Below the pieces are notes generated by a model. It saw nothing but the letters and a program-made list of their open reading frames with translations, was not told the origin of the DNA and searched no databases. From JAZFYD01 sp036443405 (GTDB lineage: Bacteria > Planctomycetota > PLA2): DNA of 17,595 bases. A program made the translations under genes and the position numbers. The stretch is from the NCBI GenBank assembly GCA_036443405.1, contig JAZFYD010000168.1:1-17595 (forward strand), read 5' to 3'. Each line of letters begins with the position of its first letter. Position 1 is the first letter of the stretch. Shown piece by piece: positions 1 through 7,985 of the stretch.

Positions 1-1066
1 CGCCGATCTCCGCGCCCGGCTTGAACAGCGTTTCGACCTCGTATCCCGGAATGCTGGGCGGGTCCTTCGGCTGCAGGCTCGCGTGAATCTCCGCCGCGAG
101 GTCCGTCTGGCTGGCGCTTTCGGTCTCCACCGGCGCCACACCGGACAACTGATCCTGCAGCGACGACACCATGCGGGCCGCGGTCTGTTGTGCGAGGCCG
201 ACCTCGCCGCCAGCACCGGTCTGAACACGTAGGTCAAGACGTCCGCGGGAGATCGAGTCGAGATCGCGTGCGAGTCCCTTGATGGCGTTGCTAGCCTGCG
301 AGACCGCGAAGATCACGGAGAAGACGGCGAGCCCGACGAGGAGCGGTGCAAGTCCGAGCCAGGGGCCGGCTCCCGGCGAAGCGGCTTGGATCGCCGCTTC
401 CGAGAGCATGACGTAGGCATCGCCGATCTTGCGATCCCCGAAACCCCGGTACTCCTTGTGGAAGATACGAGCGCGAACGCGTCCGCCGCCGCCGGCGCTC
501 TGCACGTCCGCCGAACCGATATCGACGAGACCGACCCGGCGCGGGTTTTGAACCCCTTGCGGCGACGCACCCGCCGCCACGTCCTTCAAGGTCAGCGTTG
601 CGTCCGACGCGGTGAAACGAATCGCGAACCCGAGCACCAGGCCGTTGTCGGAGAGCATGTCGAACGCCCGCTTCAGCCTGTTCTTGTTCCACTGGCCGCG
701 GTTGTAGTCGATGCCCTTGATCTTGTTGCGGCGGGCCGGGTCGGGGAGCGGCGGGAAGTTCGACAGATCGAAGTTGGCGCGCTTGTACTCCCTGCGCACC
801 TTCTTGATCGCCGCATCGTAGGTGCCGTTGTTCTCCGCCCAATCCAACGGATCCGCCGCCGCCAGGGCCGAGCAGAGGCCCGCGCCCAGTCGATCGGCTT
901 GGGTGCTGACCAGGTCCTTGCCCGCATTTCCGGCCGCAAACGCTCCGACAAACGCGAATACGAGCGCCGCGATTCCGCCCATTGTGGCCCTCGCCACGAG
1001 GGTCATGCCCGTGATGCGGGGAGGGGCGGGGGAACGGTCTCGGGGTTCAGCGCGGCGCCGGGCCAT
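1..1066 (-). CDS. Membrane HAMP / SpoIIE-type PP2C phosphatase, 3' end missing
   Basis: Partial gene: 355 codons are visible and it runs off the left edge, so the catalytic core is not seen. Residues 27-45 form one membrane helix, about 46-232 an extracytoplasmic sensor region I cannot assign, and 233-256 a second helix. A HAMP-like segment (about 257-310, with ALARDLDSISRGRLDLRV-type wording around 264-281) follows. From about 323 the sequence AEIHASLQPKDPPSIPGYEV and then FKPGAEIG matches the opening of RsbU/SpoIIE PP2C phosphatases, where the next residues normally are GDYYD with metal-binding Asp. Such proteins dephosphorylate anti-anti-sigma factors in response to signals. The ATG at 1066 was chosen because an AGGA lies 12 bases upstream; an in-frame ATG at 1006 lacks any such site. 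It lies 94 bp downstream of pgsA on the same strand. The family call is by eye and good; the signal sensed is unknown. Confidence 0.82.
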   Translation of the reverse strand, partial: MARRRAEPRDRSPAPPRITGMTLVARATMGGIAALVFAFVGAFAAGNAGKDLVSTQADRLGAGLCSALAAADPLDWAENNGTYDAAIKKVRREYKRANFDLSNFPPLPDPARRNKIKGIDYNRGQWNKNRLKRAFDMLSDNGLVLGFAIRFTASDATLTLKDVAAGASPQGVQNPRRVGLVDIGSADVQSAGGGGRVRARIFHKEYRGFGDRKIGDAYVMLSEAAIQAASPGAGPWLGLAPLLVGLAVFSVIFAVSQASNAIKGLARDLDSISRGRLDLRVQTGAGGEVGLAQQTAARMVSSLQDQLSGVAPVETESASQTDLAAEIHASLQPKDPPSIPGYEVETLFKPGAEIG

Positions 1067-1160
1067 GATTGCGGCAAATCCTAGATGCCGCGGGCCGCAT
1101 GGACAAGGGGGGAGGTCTGGGTCGACGTCGGGAAACAGGGTTCCGCGTGGGGGAGTTGGG

Positions 1161-1757
1161 TCAAACGTCCTGGCGGCCCAGCTCTTCGGCGGCCTTGCGC
1201 ACGTAGCTGATTGCGCTCCAAACCGTGACGAGGGCGGTCACCGGCAGGCCAATCTTGGCGAGTGTCAATGTCCACTCGAACCGGCCGCCCGGGTAAAGCA
1301 GGAGGGTCGAGCAAAACACCGCCTGAATGACCAGCTTGGCCTTGCCTTCCCAACGCGCGGCGAATTTCACTCCGCGGCCCTCGAGATACCCGCGCAAGCC
1401 CGACACCAGAAACTCCCGCGCGAGCACCAGGATGACGAACCAAGCCGGCGCAAGGTCCCGCGTCGGCGGGAGTGTGGTCAGCATCACGAGTGTGCCGCCG
1501 ATCAGGATCTTGTCGGCGAACGGGTCCGCGATCCGGCCGAACGACGTGATCTGGTTGCGCGATCGCGCGATGTAGCCGTCGAGCCCGTCGCTGATCACGA
1601 GCGCGATGAAAAGACCGAAGCACACGTACCAGCCGGTGCCCTCGCTGTCGCGGCACCAAAGCTCGAGAGTCGCGAACAACGCGGCGGCCAGGACGAGTCG
1701 GCCGAGGGTGATTCGATTGGGGAGGTTCACGGATACGCCAGCGTGCTCGGGGAGCAT
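1161..1757 (-). CDS. pgsA: CDP-diacylglycerol--glycerol-3-phosphate 3-phosphatidyltransferase
   Basis: Integral membrane enzyme that joins CDP-diacylglycerol and glycerol-3-phosphate to phosphatidylglycerol phosphate, the committed step to phosphatidylglycerol and cardiolipin. The complete CDP-alcohol phosphotransferase signature is visible: D57, D60-G61, A64-R65, G74, D78 and D82 with canonical spacing, within about 198 residues, the usual PgsA length. The family-specific opening NLPNRITLGR (11-20) and the later REFLVSGLR and GKAK segments support PgsA over other CDP-OH-P transferases such as PssA. Several hydrophobic helices surround these motifs. The open frame extends upstream to a GTG at 1835, but PgsA proteins normally start just before NLPN, so I use ATG 1757; a GTG at 1730 directly before NLPN is an equally reasonable start. 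No clear Shine-Dalgarno site helps decide. It lies 148 bp downstream of the acidic membrane protein gene. Confidence 0.9.
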   Translation of the reverse strand: MLPEHAGVSVNLPNRITLGRLVLAAALFATLELWCRDSEGTGWYVCFGLFIALVISDGLDGYIARSRNQITSFGRIADPFADKILIGGTLVMLTTLPPTRDLAPAWFVILVLAREFLVSGLRGYLEGRGVKFAARWEGKAKLVIQAVFCSTLLLYPGGRFEWTLTLAKIGLPVTALVTVWSAISYVRKAAEELGRQDV

Positions 1758-1818
1758 TTTCGGGCGCGTCCAAGCGAAGCGGCAGGTGCCGACGATGCCC
1801 CGGAGCGGTTGCCCGCGG

Positions 1819-1832
1819 CGACAATCTATAGC
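1819..1832 (-). promoter_or_regulatory. Possible -10 element upstream of pgsA
   Basis: In the 148-bp gap between the acidic membrane protein gene and pgsA the minus strand reads GGCTATAGATTG, an AT-rich island with a TATAGA hexamer resembling a sigma-70 -10 box. It lies about 60 bases before the chosen pgsA start. No convincing -35 hexamer sits 16-18 bases upstream, so this is a weak proposal resting on one hexamer. Confidence 0.25.
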
Positions 1833-1905
1833 CACGGAGTCGAAACGTCGAGCCGCCCTCCGATTGGGCCGGATCCGCGGGGTCGCGCCGTGGCGGAGAA
1901 CCCGG

Positions 1906-4056
1906 TCAATCGAGCTTGCGTCCGCGCCAATCGAACGATGCGTAGGGCCGGGCCCCGGTTCCGTCCACGCCGCGATTCCGGCTCAGGCGATTGAGCAGGC
2001 CCGGACGCGCATAGGGATCGCCCGAATCCATGTCGGGGGCTCCTTCATCGTCCGCATCGGCGACTCCGTCCGCTTGCGGCGTCTCAAGGATCGCCTCCAC
2101 TTCGACGGGCTCGTCGTCCGGCTCCACGGCGTCGTCCACGGCTTCGGGTTCAGTGGTTTCGGATGCGAGTTCCTCGGGGAGTGCGTCCGCGAACCGGTGC
2201 GGGGTCTGTTCGACGGTGGGAAGCGCTGCGTCGTTGTCGTACGTCACACGCACGAAATCCTGTGACTCCTCGGTTGCTTCCTCGGCAGCGTCCTCAACCT
2301 CGAGGGCATCTTCCGCGCCCGTGACTTCGGCGACCTCCGGCACGACGCTGAATCCGGTCTCTTCCGAAGCGTCTGTTTCCGAAAAGTCCGCGATCTCACG
2401 CGGTTCCGCCGCGGCCTGTTCCCCGGCATCCTCGGCGTGCTCAGACTCATCGTCTTTCGCCGTGGCCTCGAAGGAGTCCTCGCGGACTTCCTCGATCTCG
2501 GTGAACTCCATCATGCGCTGGCGCTGGTGCCGCCGCTCCGCGACCTCATCCGACGTCGCCAACTCCAAGTCGCCGGCGAGGCTGACATCCGTCGGCAAGA
2601 CTGGGCGCGCCCGGTGCGTGGTAAGCAACCCGTCGTCGGGGGCCAGCTCCGGATCGATCGCTGCGTCGGTTTCGTCGAGTTCTTCTTCGGGCTCAACTGC
2701 GTCCGCCGTGACGGCGAATCCGGATTCGTCGTCCGCGAGTTCCTCGGTTTCGTCGGCCTCGATTTCGGCGTGCTCGGTGGCTGTTTCGACCGCAGTCTCC
2801 GGCTCGTGCTCCGTTTCGGAATCTTCTTCCGACACCGTCACGGGTTCTTCGATGTCCAACGAATCAGCCTCGGGCTCCTCGTCGGTGTCGGCAACCTCGT
2901 CAGCCTGCTCGACCGGTTGATCCTCTTCTTTCCGTTCAGCAACTTCCTCCGCACCCTCGTCGGCGACCACTTCGGCCGCCGCGACACCGTCCACGTCGTC
3001 CTCGACCGTGTCCACGTCGACCTCGGCGTCCACGCCCTCGGCTCCCACGACGCCAGCGTCGATGTCCACACGCTCCGCCTCAACGGCGTCGTCATCAGCG
3101 TCGACGCCCACGTCCTCCGCTCCAACCGCGTCAGCGGTTGGGCCAGAAACACTGCGGAGGAACTGATCGATCTCCGAAAGGGCGCGTTGCACCTCGCCCT
3201 CCTCGGTTTCCGCCGCCGGTGCCGGCGCGCTCTCGACCGTTTCGCCGATGGACTCGGGTGTTTCAGGTTGCTTGTCCAACACTTCCGACTCCGTCTGCTC
3301 AGCAAGCTCCGGTTCGTCGTCGTCTTCCTGGGATTGCAACGGCGTCTCGACCTCGACGATGCGAATCCCCTGGGACCGTTCGATCTCCTCCATGGCCTGG
3401 GTCACCGCCAGGGAACGAGCCTCGGAAGAGGGGTCGCCATCGTCGGGCAGCGGGGGATCGCCGGCGCCGCGCAAGATCGCCCCGTGATCCAGTGGTTCCA
3501 GCGTCGAAGCGTGGCCGACTGCGGAGCTGCTTGAACCGGTCGCGTGCGGGGCGGTCGGTTCCGACCGTCCCGTGAACGCGCCTTGCGCCGCGATGTTCAT
3601 GCTGATCGCGCCCATGCCCAAAAAGACGGCGTATCCAACCGCGGCGCCCAACGCGTTGAACACCGAGTGGCCGATGAGGCCGCCGAGGGTTCCCGCGGAC
3701 GAAAGTCCGGCGATACCGAGAGCGCCACTGATTCCGACGGCGAGTCCGAACGCAGCGAACGACTTGCCGCCGACGCCTGTCAACTCAACCGCGCGTTCAC
3801 CGCGCCAGTACAGAAGGCTCGACCACAGCAGCACGAACGCGTAGATCGCGAGCACGCCGCCGCCGAGCAACCGGCTCGGAATCGCGATGACGTCGAAGAC
3901 TGGGTTTTGGGCGGAACCGGAAACAAACGCCTGCTCGCCAGCGATCATCGTGAGCACGCACACGATCAATGTGGTGGCGAGTAGGGCCAGCGCGATCTTC
4001 TCCTTGGGAGTCAACGCGCGCCCGCCGGGACCTGTGATGGGCAAAAACGTCCTCAT
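1906..4056 (-). CDS. Acidic membrane protein with FtsK-like 4TM N-terminus, no motor domain
   Basis: A 716-residue protein of unknown function. Four membrane helices are visible at about 20-40, 63-85, 100-118 and 124-152. The wording, including SRLLGGGVLAIYAFVLLWSSLLYWRG and then GTLGGLIGHSVFNALGAAVGYAVFLGMGA, resembles the N-terminal membrane domain of FtsK/SpoIIIE DNA translocases. Instead of a linker leading to an ATPase, about 550 residues extremely rich in Asp, Glu, Ala and Val follow, then a short basic C-terminus with GLLNRLSRNRG and DWRGRK. I see no Walker A or B motif and no gamma winged-helix domain. The longer open frame starts at 4227, but ATG 4056 has a GGAGGGG site seven bases upstream and a plausible promoter before it. 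The acidic tail could bind basic proteins, ions or act as an entropic spacer; that is inference. The FtsK resemblance is by eye only. Confidence 0.72.
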   Translation of the reverse strand: MRTFLPITGPGGRALTPKEKIALALLATTLIVCVLTMIAGEQAFVSGSAQNPVFDVIAIPSRLLGGGVLAIYAFVLLWSSLLYWRGERAVELTGVGGKSFAAFGLAVGISGALGIAGLSSAGTLGGLIGHSVFNALGAAVGYAVFLGMGAISMNIAAQGAFTGRSEPTAPHATGSSSSAVGHASTLEPLDHGAILRGAGDPPLPDDGDPSSEARSLAVTQAMEEIERSQGIRIVEVETPLQSQEDDDEPELAEQTESEVLDKQPETPESIGETVESAPAPAAETEEGEVQRALSEIDQFLRSVSGPTADAVGAEDVGVDADDDAVEAERVDIDAGVVGAEGVDAEVDVDTVEDDVDGVAAAEVVADEGAEEVAERKEEDQPVEQADEVADTDEEPEADSLDIEEPVTVSEEDSETEHEPETAVETATEHAEIEADETEELADDESGFAVTADAVEPEEELDETDAAIDPELAPDDGLLTTHRARPVLPTDVSLAGDLELATSDEVAERRHQRQRMMEFTEIEEVREDSFEATAKDDESEHAEDAGEQAAAEPREIADFSETDASEETGFSVVPEVAEVTGAEDALEVEDAAEEATEESQDFVRVTYDNDAALPTVEQTPHRFADALPEELASETTEPEAVDDAVEPDDEPVEVEAILETPQADGVADADDEGAPDMDSGDPYARPGLLNRLSRNRGVDGTGARPYASFDWRGRKLD

Positions 4057-4063
4057 GAAGCTA

Positions 4064-4070
4064 CCCCTCC
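4064..4070 (-). promoter_or_regulatory. Shine-Dalgarno site of the acidic membrane protein gene
   Basis: Minus-strand GGAGGGG with seven bases to the ATG at 4056. It is the strongest ribosome-binding site seen among the starts in this window and decides that start over the longer open frame to 4227. Confidence 0.75.
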
Positions 4071-4082
4071 GGGATGCCTCAT

Positions 4083-4111
4083 ATAGTAGGGAAAGGGGGG
4101 AACATCCACAA
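4083..4111 (-). promoter_or_regulatory. Probable sigma-70-type promoter for the acidic membrane protein gene
   Basis: On the minus strand TTGTGG (-35, + coordinates 4106-4111) is separated by exactly 17 bases from TACTAT (-10, 4083-4088). Each hexamer is an imperfect match to consensus, but the spacing is ideal and the -10 sits in a small AT-rich island (CTATATGAG). Transcription would begin about 20 bases before the Shine-Dalgarno/ATG. It lies in the 143-bp region between this gene and the divergent HEAT-repeat gene. Confidence 0.5.
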
Positions 4112-4199
4112 GCCGTAGGACCCTGGTCGAGCGCCGAGAAAACCAATTGGGGCATGAAGCGAACCGCCCTGAATTGTGGCGTCCGGGTACTCTTGGCGC

Positions 4200-6470
4200 A
4201 TGCGGAAGAGCCTGCTCTTGGTGGCACTCTTGGTCGGCGCGGCGCCGGGCCGTGCGGCGGACAAGGAGGAGATCGAGCGCCTTTTGGGCTCGATGGTCCC
4301 CTCCCAACGGGAAGAGGGGATCCGCGAGCTGGCGAAAAACCAGACCACCGCCGTCGCGAAGCGCCTCACCAAGCTCCTGAAGGACTCCGACTGGGGTGTG
4401 CAGATGGAGGCGATTCGCGCCGTCGCGCCGATCCAGTACACACCCGGACGCGATGGAATCCGTGCCCTCATCTACAAGGGTGAGACGCTCGCGCTGCGCA
4501 CACTCGCGGCGGAATCGCTCCGCGACCACGACCAGAAGGTGACGGCAAAAAAACTCAAGAAGAACGTCTTCAAGCACAAGAAGAAGGCGCGAATCCCCGG
4601 TATTCGAGCGCTCGGCATCATCGGGACCGACGTCGCCGTCGACACGCTCGTCAAACTCAGCAAGGGCGGCGAAGCGGATCATCGCGCCGAAGCCTGTCAT
4701 TCGCTCGGCGTCTTGCACGCGGGCGAGAAGGCCCTGACCAGGTGCTTGAAGGACAGGAAGCCCATCGTTCGGTACGAAGCCGCGCTCGCGCTGGCGAAGA
4801 TCGACACCGACAGCGCGCGCACGACGCTGCTCCGGTTCCTCGACGGAGTGGACAGCCAGTACGTGTTGGACCGCGCGGGCAGATTTGGCGCCGCGACCAA
4901 CAAGCAAGCGTGGTTCGACGCGATCCGAGCGCGCCTGCTCGCGACGAAATCGCCGGCGGCGCATCTACAGGTCGCCATCATGGCCGGAGTCACCGGCTGT
5001 GAGGAGCAGGCCCGCGAACTCGTGAAGCACAGGGAGCCGTTGGTGCAGGCGTTTGCGCTGCGCCTGCTCGGAATGGGCGATCCCGCGCAACCGCGCGATC
5101 TGATCGAAAAACGGCTTGCGAGCAAGGTTTCGATGGTGCGCTACGCCGCTGCCGAGGCCCTCCTGCGCCTCAATCGCAAGGCTCCGGTGGAGAACCTGCG
5201 CCGCTTGTTGAACGACAAGAACGGTGACGTCGCGACCATGGCCGTGCGTGAGGCGCTCGAAACCCGGCAGAAAGAGGTCGTTCCTGAACTGCTCGCGCTT
5301 GCGAAGGGCGAGGGCGCGGGCGGCAGGAAGAACTGGATGGTGCGGGCGCCCGCGTGCGTCGCGGCCGGTTGGGTCGGCGGGATGGCTTCGTTCGACACGT
5401 TGCGCAAGCTCGCCGCGGAAAGGGAGTGGCAGATCAAGGCGGCCGCGCTCGAAGGCCTCTTCCGCATCTACAACAAGAAGGTCATCCCGGTACTTTTTAA
5501 ATACTTCAACGCGCGCCATCCCGTCGTGCGCCTGACCGCGCTGAAGAACCTGCGTTTCCTGACGCAGAAGACGTACACCAAAAAGGCACTCTTCCTGAAG
5601 TGGTGGAAAAAATTCGGCGACAAGATCGAGCTGATCCATCCCGAAGACGCGGGCGAGCGTTTCCGCAAGAGCGGCTACCACGTCAAGCGCGACATGCTCG
5701 AGGTGTTGCGCAAGACGGACATCGTGGCGATCAAGGGCCGTTGGGACAGGGTGCAGCTGATCCTCAAGGACCTGAAGATCAAGCACCAGGCCATTCGGGC
5801 GCAGACCGTCAAGGACAACGGCCTCAACCCGAAGCAGGTCGTGTTGGTGAACTGCGAGGGCAGCGCCGACTCCGCCACGTCGGAGATTCTCCGCTGGTTC
5901 GTCATCACCGGCGGCTACATGGCGACAACCGACTGGGCGATCGTCAACGCGTTGCGCACGACGTTTCCCGGCATCGTCGTGAAATACGGCCGGCAATCGA
6001 CGGGCAACGACGTGGTCATCGCCGAAGAAGCCGCGCCCGGCCACCCCGTGATGAAAGACGTGTTCCGGCCGTACGTCGCGCCGAAGTGGTGGCTCGAGAT
6101 CGCCGCGTTCCCGCTGCAGGTGGACGACCCGATTCGCGCGACCGTGCTCGTGGACAGCTTGCAGATGCTGACGCGATATGGCCGATCCAGCCTGATGGTC
6201 GTTTTCCCGGCCGGGCTCGGCAAGGTGATGCACTCGGCGAGCCACTTTTTCCTGCAGGCCGAGGGCCTTGCGAAGGAACCGGGGGCCGACCGGCGGCGGA
6301 TCTTCGCGTACGACCACCTCGGCATGACGATGGAGGAGATTCGCGAGCTCGATCAGCGCAATTACTTCGAAGAAGCCAGGGACACGGTGCCGATCAGTAA
6401 GAGCTACTCGATGTTCCACATGCTCGTGAACTTCATCGAGGAAAAGCGCATGATCGACCTGGGCAAGTAG
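4200..6470 (+). CDS. Secreted HEAT-repeat protein with C-terminal GATase1/ThuA-like domain
   Basis: A 756-residue exported protein. Residues 1-19 are a signal peptide (RK, a run of Leu/Val/Ala, then PGRA-A), so it probably acts in the periplasm. Residues about 22-465 are alpha-helical HEAT/PBS-lyase-type repeats (recurring patterns such as VRYEAALALAKI at 190-201, VRYAAAEALLRL at 313-324 and VVRLTALKNL at 442-451), a scaffold for protein binding. After a bridging WWKKFGDKI segment, residues about 505-690 look like a class I glutamine-amidotransferase-like fold: NCEGSADS (551-558), FVITGGYMATTDW (567-579), GHPVMKDV and GLGKVMHSASHFF (672-684) parallel the GG and G-x-V-x-x-x-x-H landmarks of ThuA/GATase-like domains. 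A catalytic triad is not evident, so enzyme activity is uncertain. I chose ATG 4200 because the signal peptide starts there; GTG 4176 is an alternative. It is divergent from the acidic membrane protein gene and converges on the EamA gene with a 21-bp gap. Confidence 0.85.
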   Translation: MRKSLLLVALLVGAAPGRAADKEEIERLLGSMVPSQREEGIRELAKNQTTAVAKRLTKLLKDSDWGVQMEAIRAVAPIQYTPGRDGIRALIYKGETLALRTLAAESLRDHDQKVTAKKLKKNVFKHKKKARIPGIRALGIIGTDVAVDTLVKLSKGGEADHRAEACHSLGVLHAGEKALTRCLKDRKPIVRYEAALALAKIDTDSARTTLLRFLDGVDSQYVLDRAGRFGAATNKQAWFDAIRARLLATKSPAAHLQVAIMAGVTGCEEQARELVKHREPLVQAFALRLLGMGDPAQPRDLIEKRLASKVSMVRYAAAEALLRLNRKAPVENLRRLLNDKNGDVATMAVREALETRQKEVVPELLALAKGEGAGGRKNWMVRAPACVAAGWVGGMASFDTLRKLAAEREWQIKAAALEGLFRIYNKKVIPVLFKYFNARHPVVRLTALKNLRFLTQKTYTKKALFLKWWKKFGDKIELIHPEDAGERFRKSGYHVKRDMLEVLRKTDIVAIKGRWDRVQLILKDLKIKHQAIRAQTVKDNGLNPKQVVLVNCEGSADSATSEILRWFVITGGYMATTDWAIVNALRTTFPGIVVKYGRQSTGNDVVIAEEAAPGHPVMKDVFRPYVAPKWWLEIAAFPLQVDDPIRATVLVDSLQMLTRYGRSSLMVVFPAGLGKVMHSASHFFLQAEGLAKEPGADRRRIFAYDHLGMTMEEIRELDQRNYFEEARDTVPISKSYSMFHMLVNFIEEKRMIDLGK

Positions 6471-6491
6471 CTCGGCCGGCCGCAGCGCGGG

Positions 6492-7379
6492 TCACTTCTT
6501 GCGCGTCAACGCCAGGATGACGACGCCGACGACGAGCAGGACGCCGCCCCAGATGTCTTCGCCGGCGGGTGTGCGGGACAGGAACGCCCACGACACCAAG
6601 AAGACGATCACCGGCTGCACGCGGCTCATCAGCGCGGCTTTGCCCGCGTCGATGCGTTGAAGGGCCATCAGGAACGTCAATCCGTGCAGGTAAGGGCCGA
6701 GGATGCCAGCAGCGATGCAGGCGACCACGGTCCAAAACGTGAGTATCGGGGTGCCGCCCTCGGCGAACAGGATCCAAGCGCCGGTGATGATCAACGCGAC
6801 GCTGTTGCGCCAAAGCATCAGGATGCGCGGCGGGATGCCCACGACCCAACGTTTCGCGCCCACGCTCGCCATCGCGCCGGTGACGGCGCCGCTCAAAATG
6901 ATCGTGACGCCGATCGCGCGCGTTTCGCCGGACCACGGCCGGAACGCGAGGATGCCGACGCAGATGATGGTGGTGGCGATCCACTGCGCCTTCGTGAATC
7001 GCTCGCCGAGCAACCACACCGCGAGCACCAACGTGACCAGGATGCTCGTTTGTTGCAGGCTCGACATCACGGTTTCGTTCAGATAGTCGAGCGCGAGGAA
7101 CGTGGCGAGAGTCGACCAGCCCATCAGCACGCCGTACAGCAACGCGTTGCGATGGCCCTTCAGCTTGCGCAGGCCGGCCCAGCCGTCCTCGACCCCCACG
7201 TGGATGCCGGCGGAGAGCACGCCGATGATGAGCATGCCGAACAGGAACCAGACGTGGCCGAAACCGCGGAGATCGGCGTAAACCGCGAGGTTGTAGCGGA
7301 CCGCACCGGTCGCCGCCGACGCAAACGCGAGCATGTACCCGAGCGATCGCTTGTCGATCCGGGCGAGGCGTTCTTTCAC
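6492..7379 (-). CDS. EamA/DMT-superfamily membrane transporter
   Basis: A 295-residue protein with about ten hydrophobic helices in two similar halves, the classic layout and length of the drug/metabolite transporter (EamA, RhaT-like) family. Helix features include SSLQQTSILVTLVLAVWLLGE at the fourth segment, matching the family's conserved 'V...P..T...a...l.E' helix, and ALMSRVQPVIVFLVSWAFL as its counterpart in the second half. The protein probably exchanges a small organic metabolite across the inner membrane; the substrate cannot be read from sequence. The GTG at 7379 overlaps the coaB stop as GTGA, a standard arrangement for translational coupling, so I prefer it over a second GTG at 7397. 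It is the last gene of the coaC-coaB-EamA cluster. A role in pantothenate or cysteine-related transport would be speculation from position. Confidence 0.85.
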   Translation of the reverse strand: MKERLARIDKRSLGYMLAFASAATGAVRYNLAVYADLRGFGHVWFLFGMLIIGVLSAGIHVGVEDGWAGLRKLKGHRNALLYGVLMGWSTLATFLALDYLNETVMSSLQQTSILVTLVLAVWLLGERFTKAQWIATTIICVGILAFRPWSGETRAIGVTIILSGAVTGAMASVGAKRWVVGIPPRILMLWRNSVALIITGAWILFAEGGTPILTFWTVVACIAAGILGPYLHGLTFLMALQRIDAGKAALMSRVQPVIVFLVSWAFLSRTPAGEDIWGGVLLVVGVVILALTRKK

Positions 7380-7984
7380 AGTCCGAGCTCGTTGCACAGC
7401 GCGGCGGCCAACTCGCGCTTCTTGACGTGGCCGATTTCAAGGACCTCGCCGTTGCTCCGGACGAGCGCGAAGCCGCCCGACTCCGCGCCGATCGCATCCG
7501 GCGAGTTGAGCACACAGACGTCGGCGTTTTTCTTCTCGATCTTGGCACGCGCGTTTTCGATACCCGATTCCGTTTCCAACGCGAAGACGGCGAGACGCCG
7601 GTGCTCCCTGCGCTTGCCAATCTCCGCGGCGATGTCCGGATTCTCGACGAGGCTCAACTCGAGGGGGCCGCCGCGCTTGATCTTCGTGCGTTTCACCTGC
7701 GCGGGCCGGTAGTCGGCCACCGCCGCCGCGCAGATCACGACGTCGGCCTCTTCGAGCAAGTCGAGCATCGCCGCAAGCATCTCGCGTGCGGACTCGACGC
7801 CGATGATGCCGACTCCGACCGGCGGCTGCCGTTCCGCGGGGCCGTAGACCATCGTCACATCGTGTCCGCGTTCGTGCGCTTCCGCCGCGATCGCACAACC
7901 CATCACACCCGTCGACCGGTTGGAGAGGTAGCGCACGGGGTCGATCGGCTCCCGCGTGGGGCCGGCGGTAATCAGGACCTTCAC
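7376..7984 (-). CDS. coaB: Phosphopantothenate--cysteine ligase, standalone
   Basis: Second step of the coenzyme A branch: joins 4'-phosphopantothenate to cysteine using a nucleotide triphosphate, giving phosphopantothenoylcysteine. It is 202 residues, the size of the CoaB half of the usual fused CoaBC. Visible motifs: ITAGPTREPIDPVRYLSNRS (5-24), the nucleotide-binding glycine/Asn segment STGVMG, AAAVADYRP (86-94), KIKR (101-104, the position of the catalytic Lys region) and VLNSPDAIGAESGGFALV (158-175). Start is GTG 7984, one base after the coaC TAA stop, in a different frame; no other start fits as well. The 3' end overlaps the EamA start. A separate CoaB next to a separate CoaC is less common than the fusion but both proteins look complete, so this is a genuine split rather than a broken gene. 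Confidence 0.93.
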   Translation of the reverse strand: MKVLITAGPTREPIDPVRYLSNRSTGVMGCAIAAEAHERGHDVTMVYGPAERQPPVGVGIIGVESAREMLAAMLDLLEEADVVICAAAVADYRPAQVKRTKIKRGGPLELSLVENPDIAAEIGKRREHRRLAVFALETESGIENARAKIEKKNADVCVLNSPDAIGAESGGFALVRSNGEVLEIGHVKKRELAAALCNELGL

Positions 7985-7985
7985 G

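Noticed and set aside
822..1994. A 390-codon plus-strand open frame across pgsA
   Set aside because: It crosses pgsA and both flanking gaps and has no recognisable features; pgsA on the other strand has the full catalytic signature.
2030..3534. Long plus-strand open frames opposite the acidic tail, one Ser-rich
   Set aside because: Ser-rich and Val/Leu/Arg-rich compositions are what antisense reading of GAG/GAC/GTC-rich codons gives; the minus-strand gene has promoter, ribosome site and membrane domain.
4965..6419. A 484-codon minus-strand open frame opposite the HEAT-repeat gene
   Set aside because: Composition is His/Arg/Val-rich with no domain, whereas the plus strand shows a signal peptide and regular HEAT repeats.
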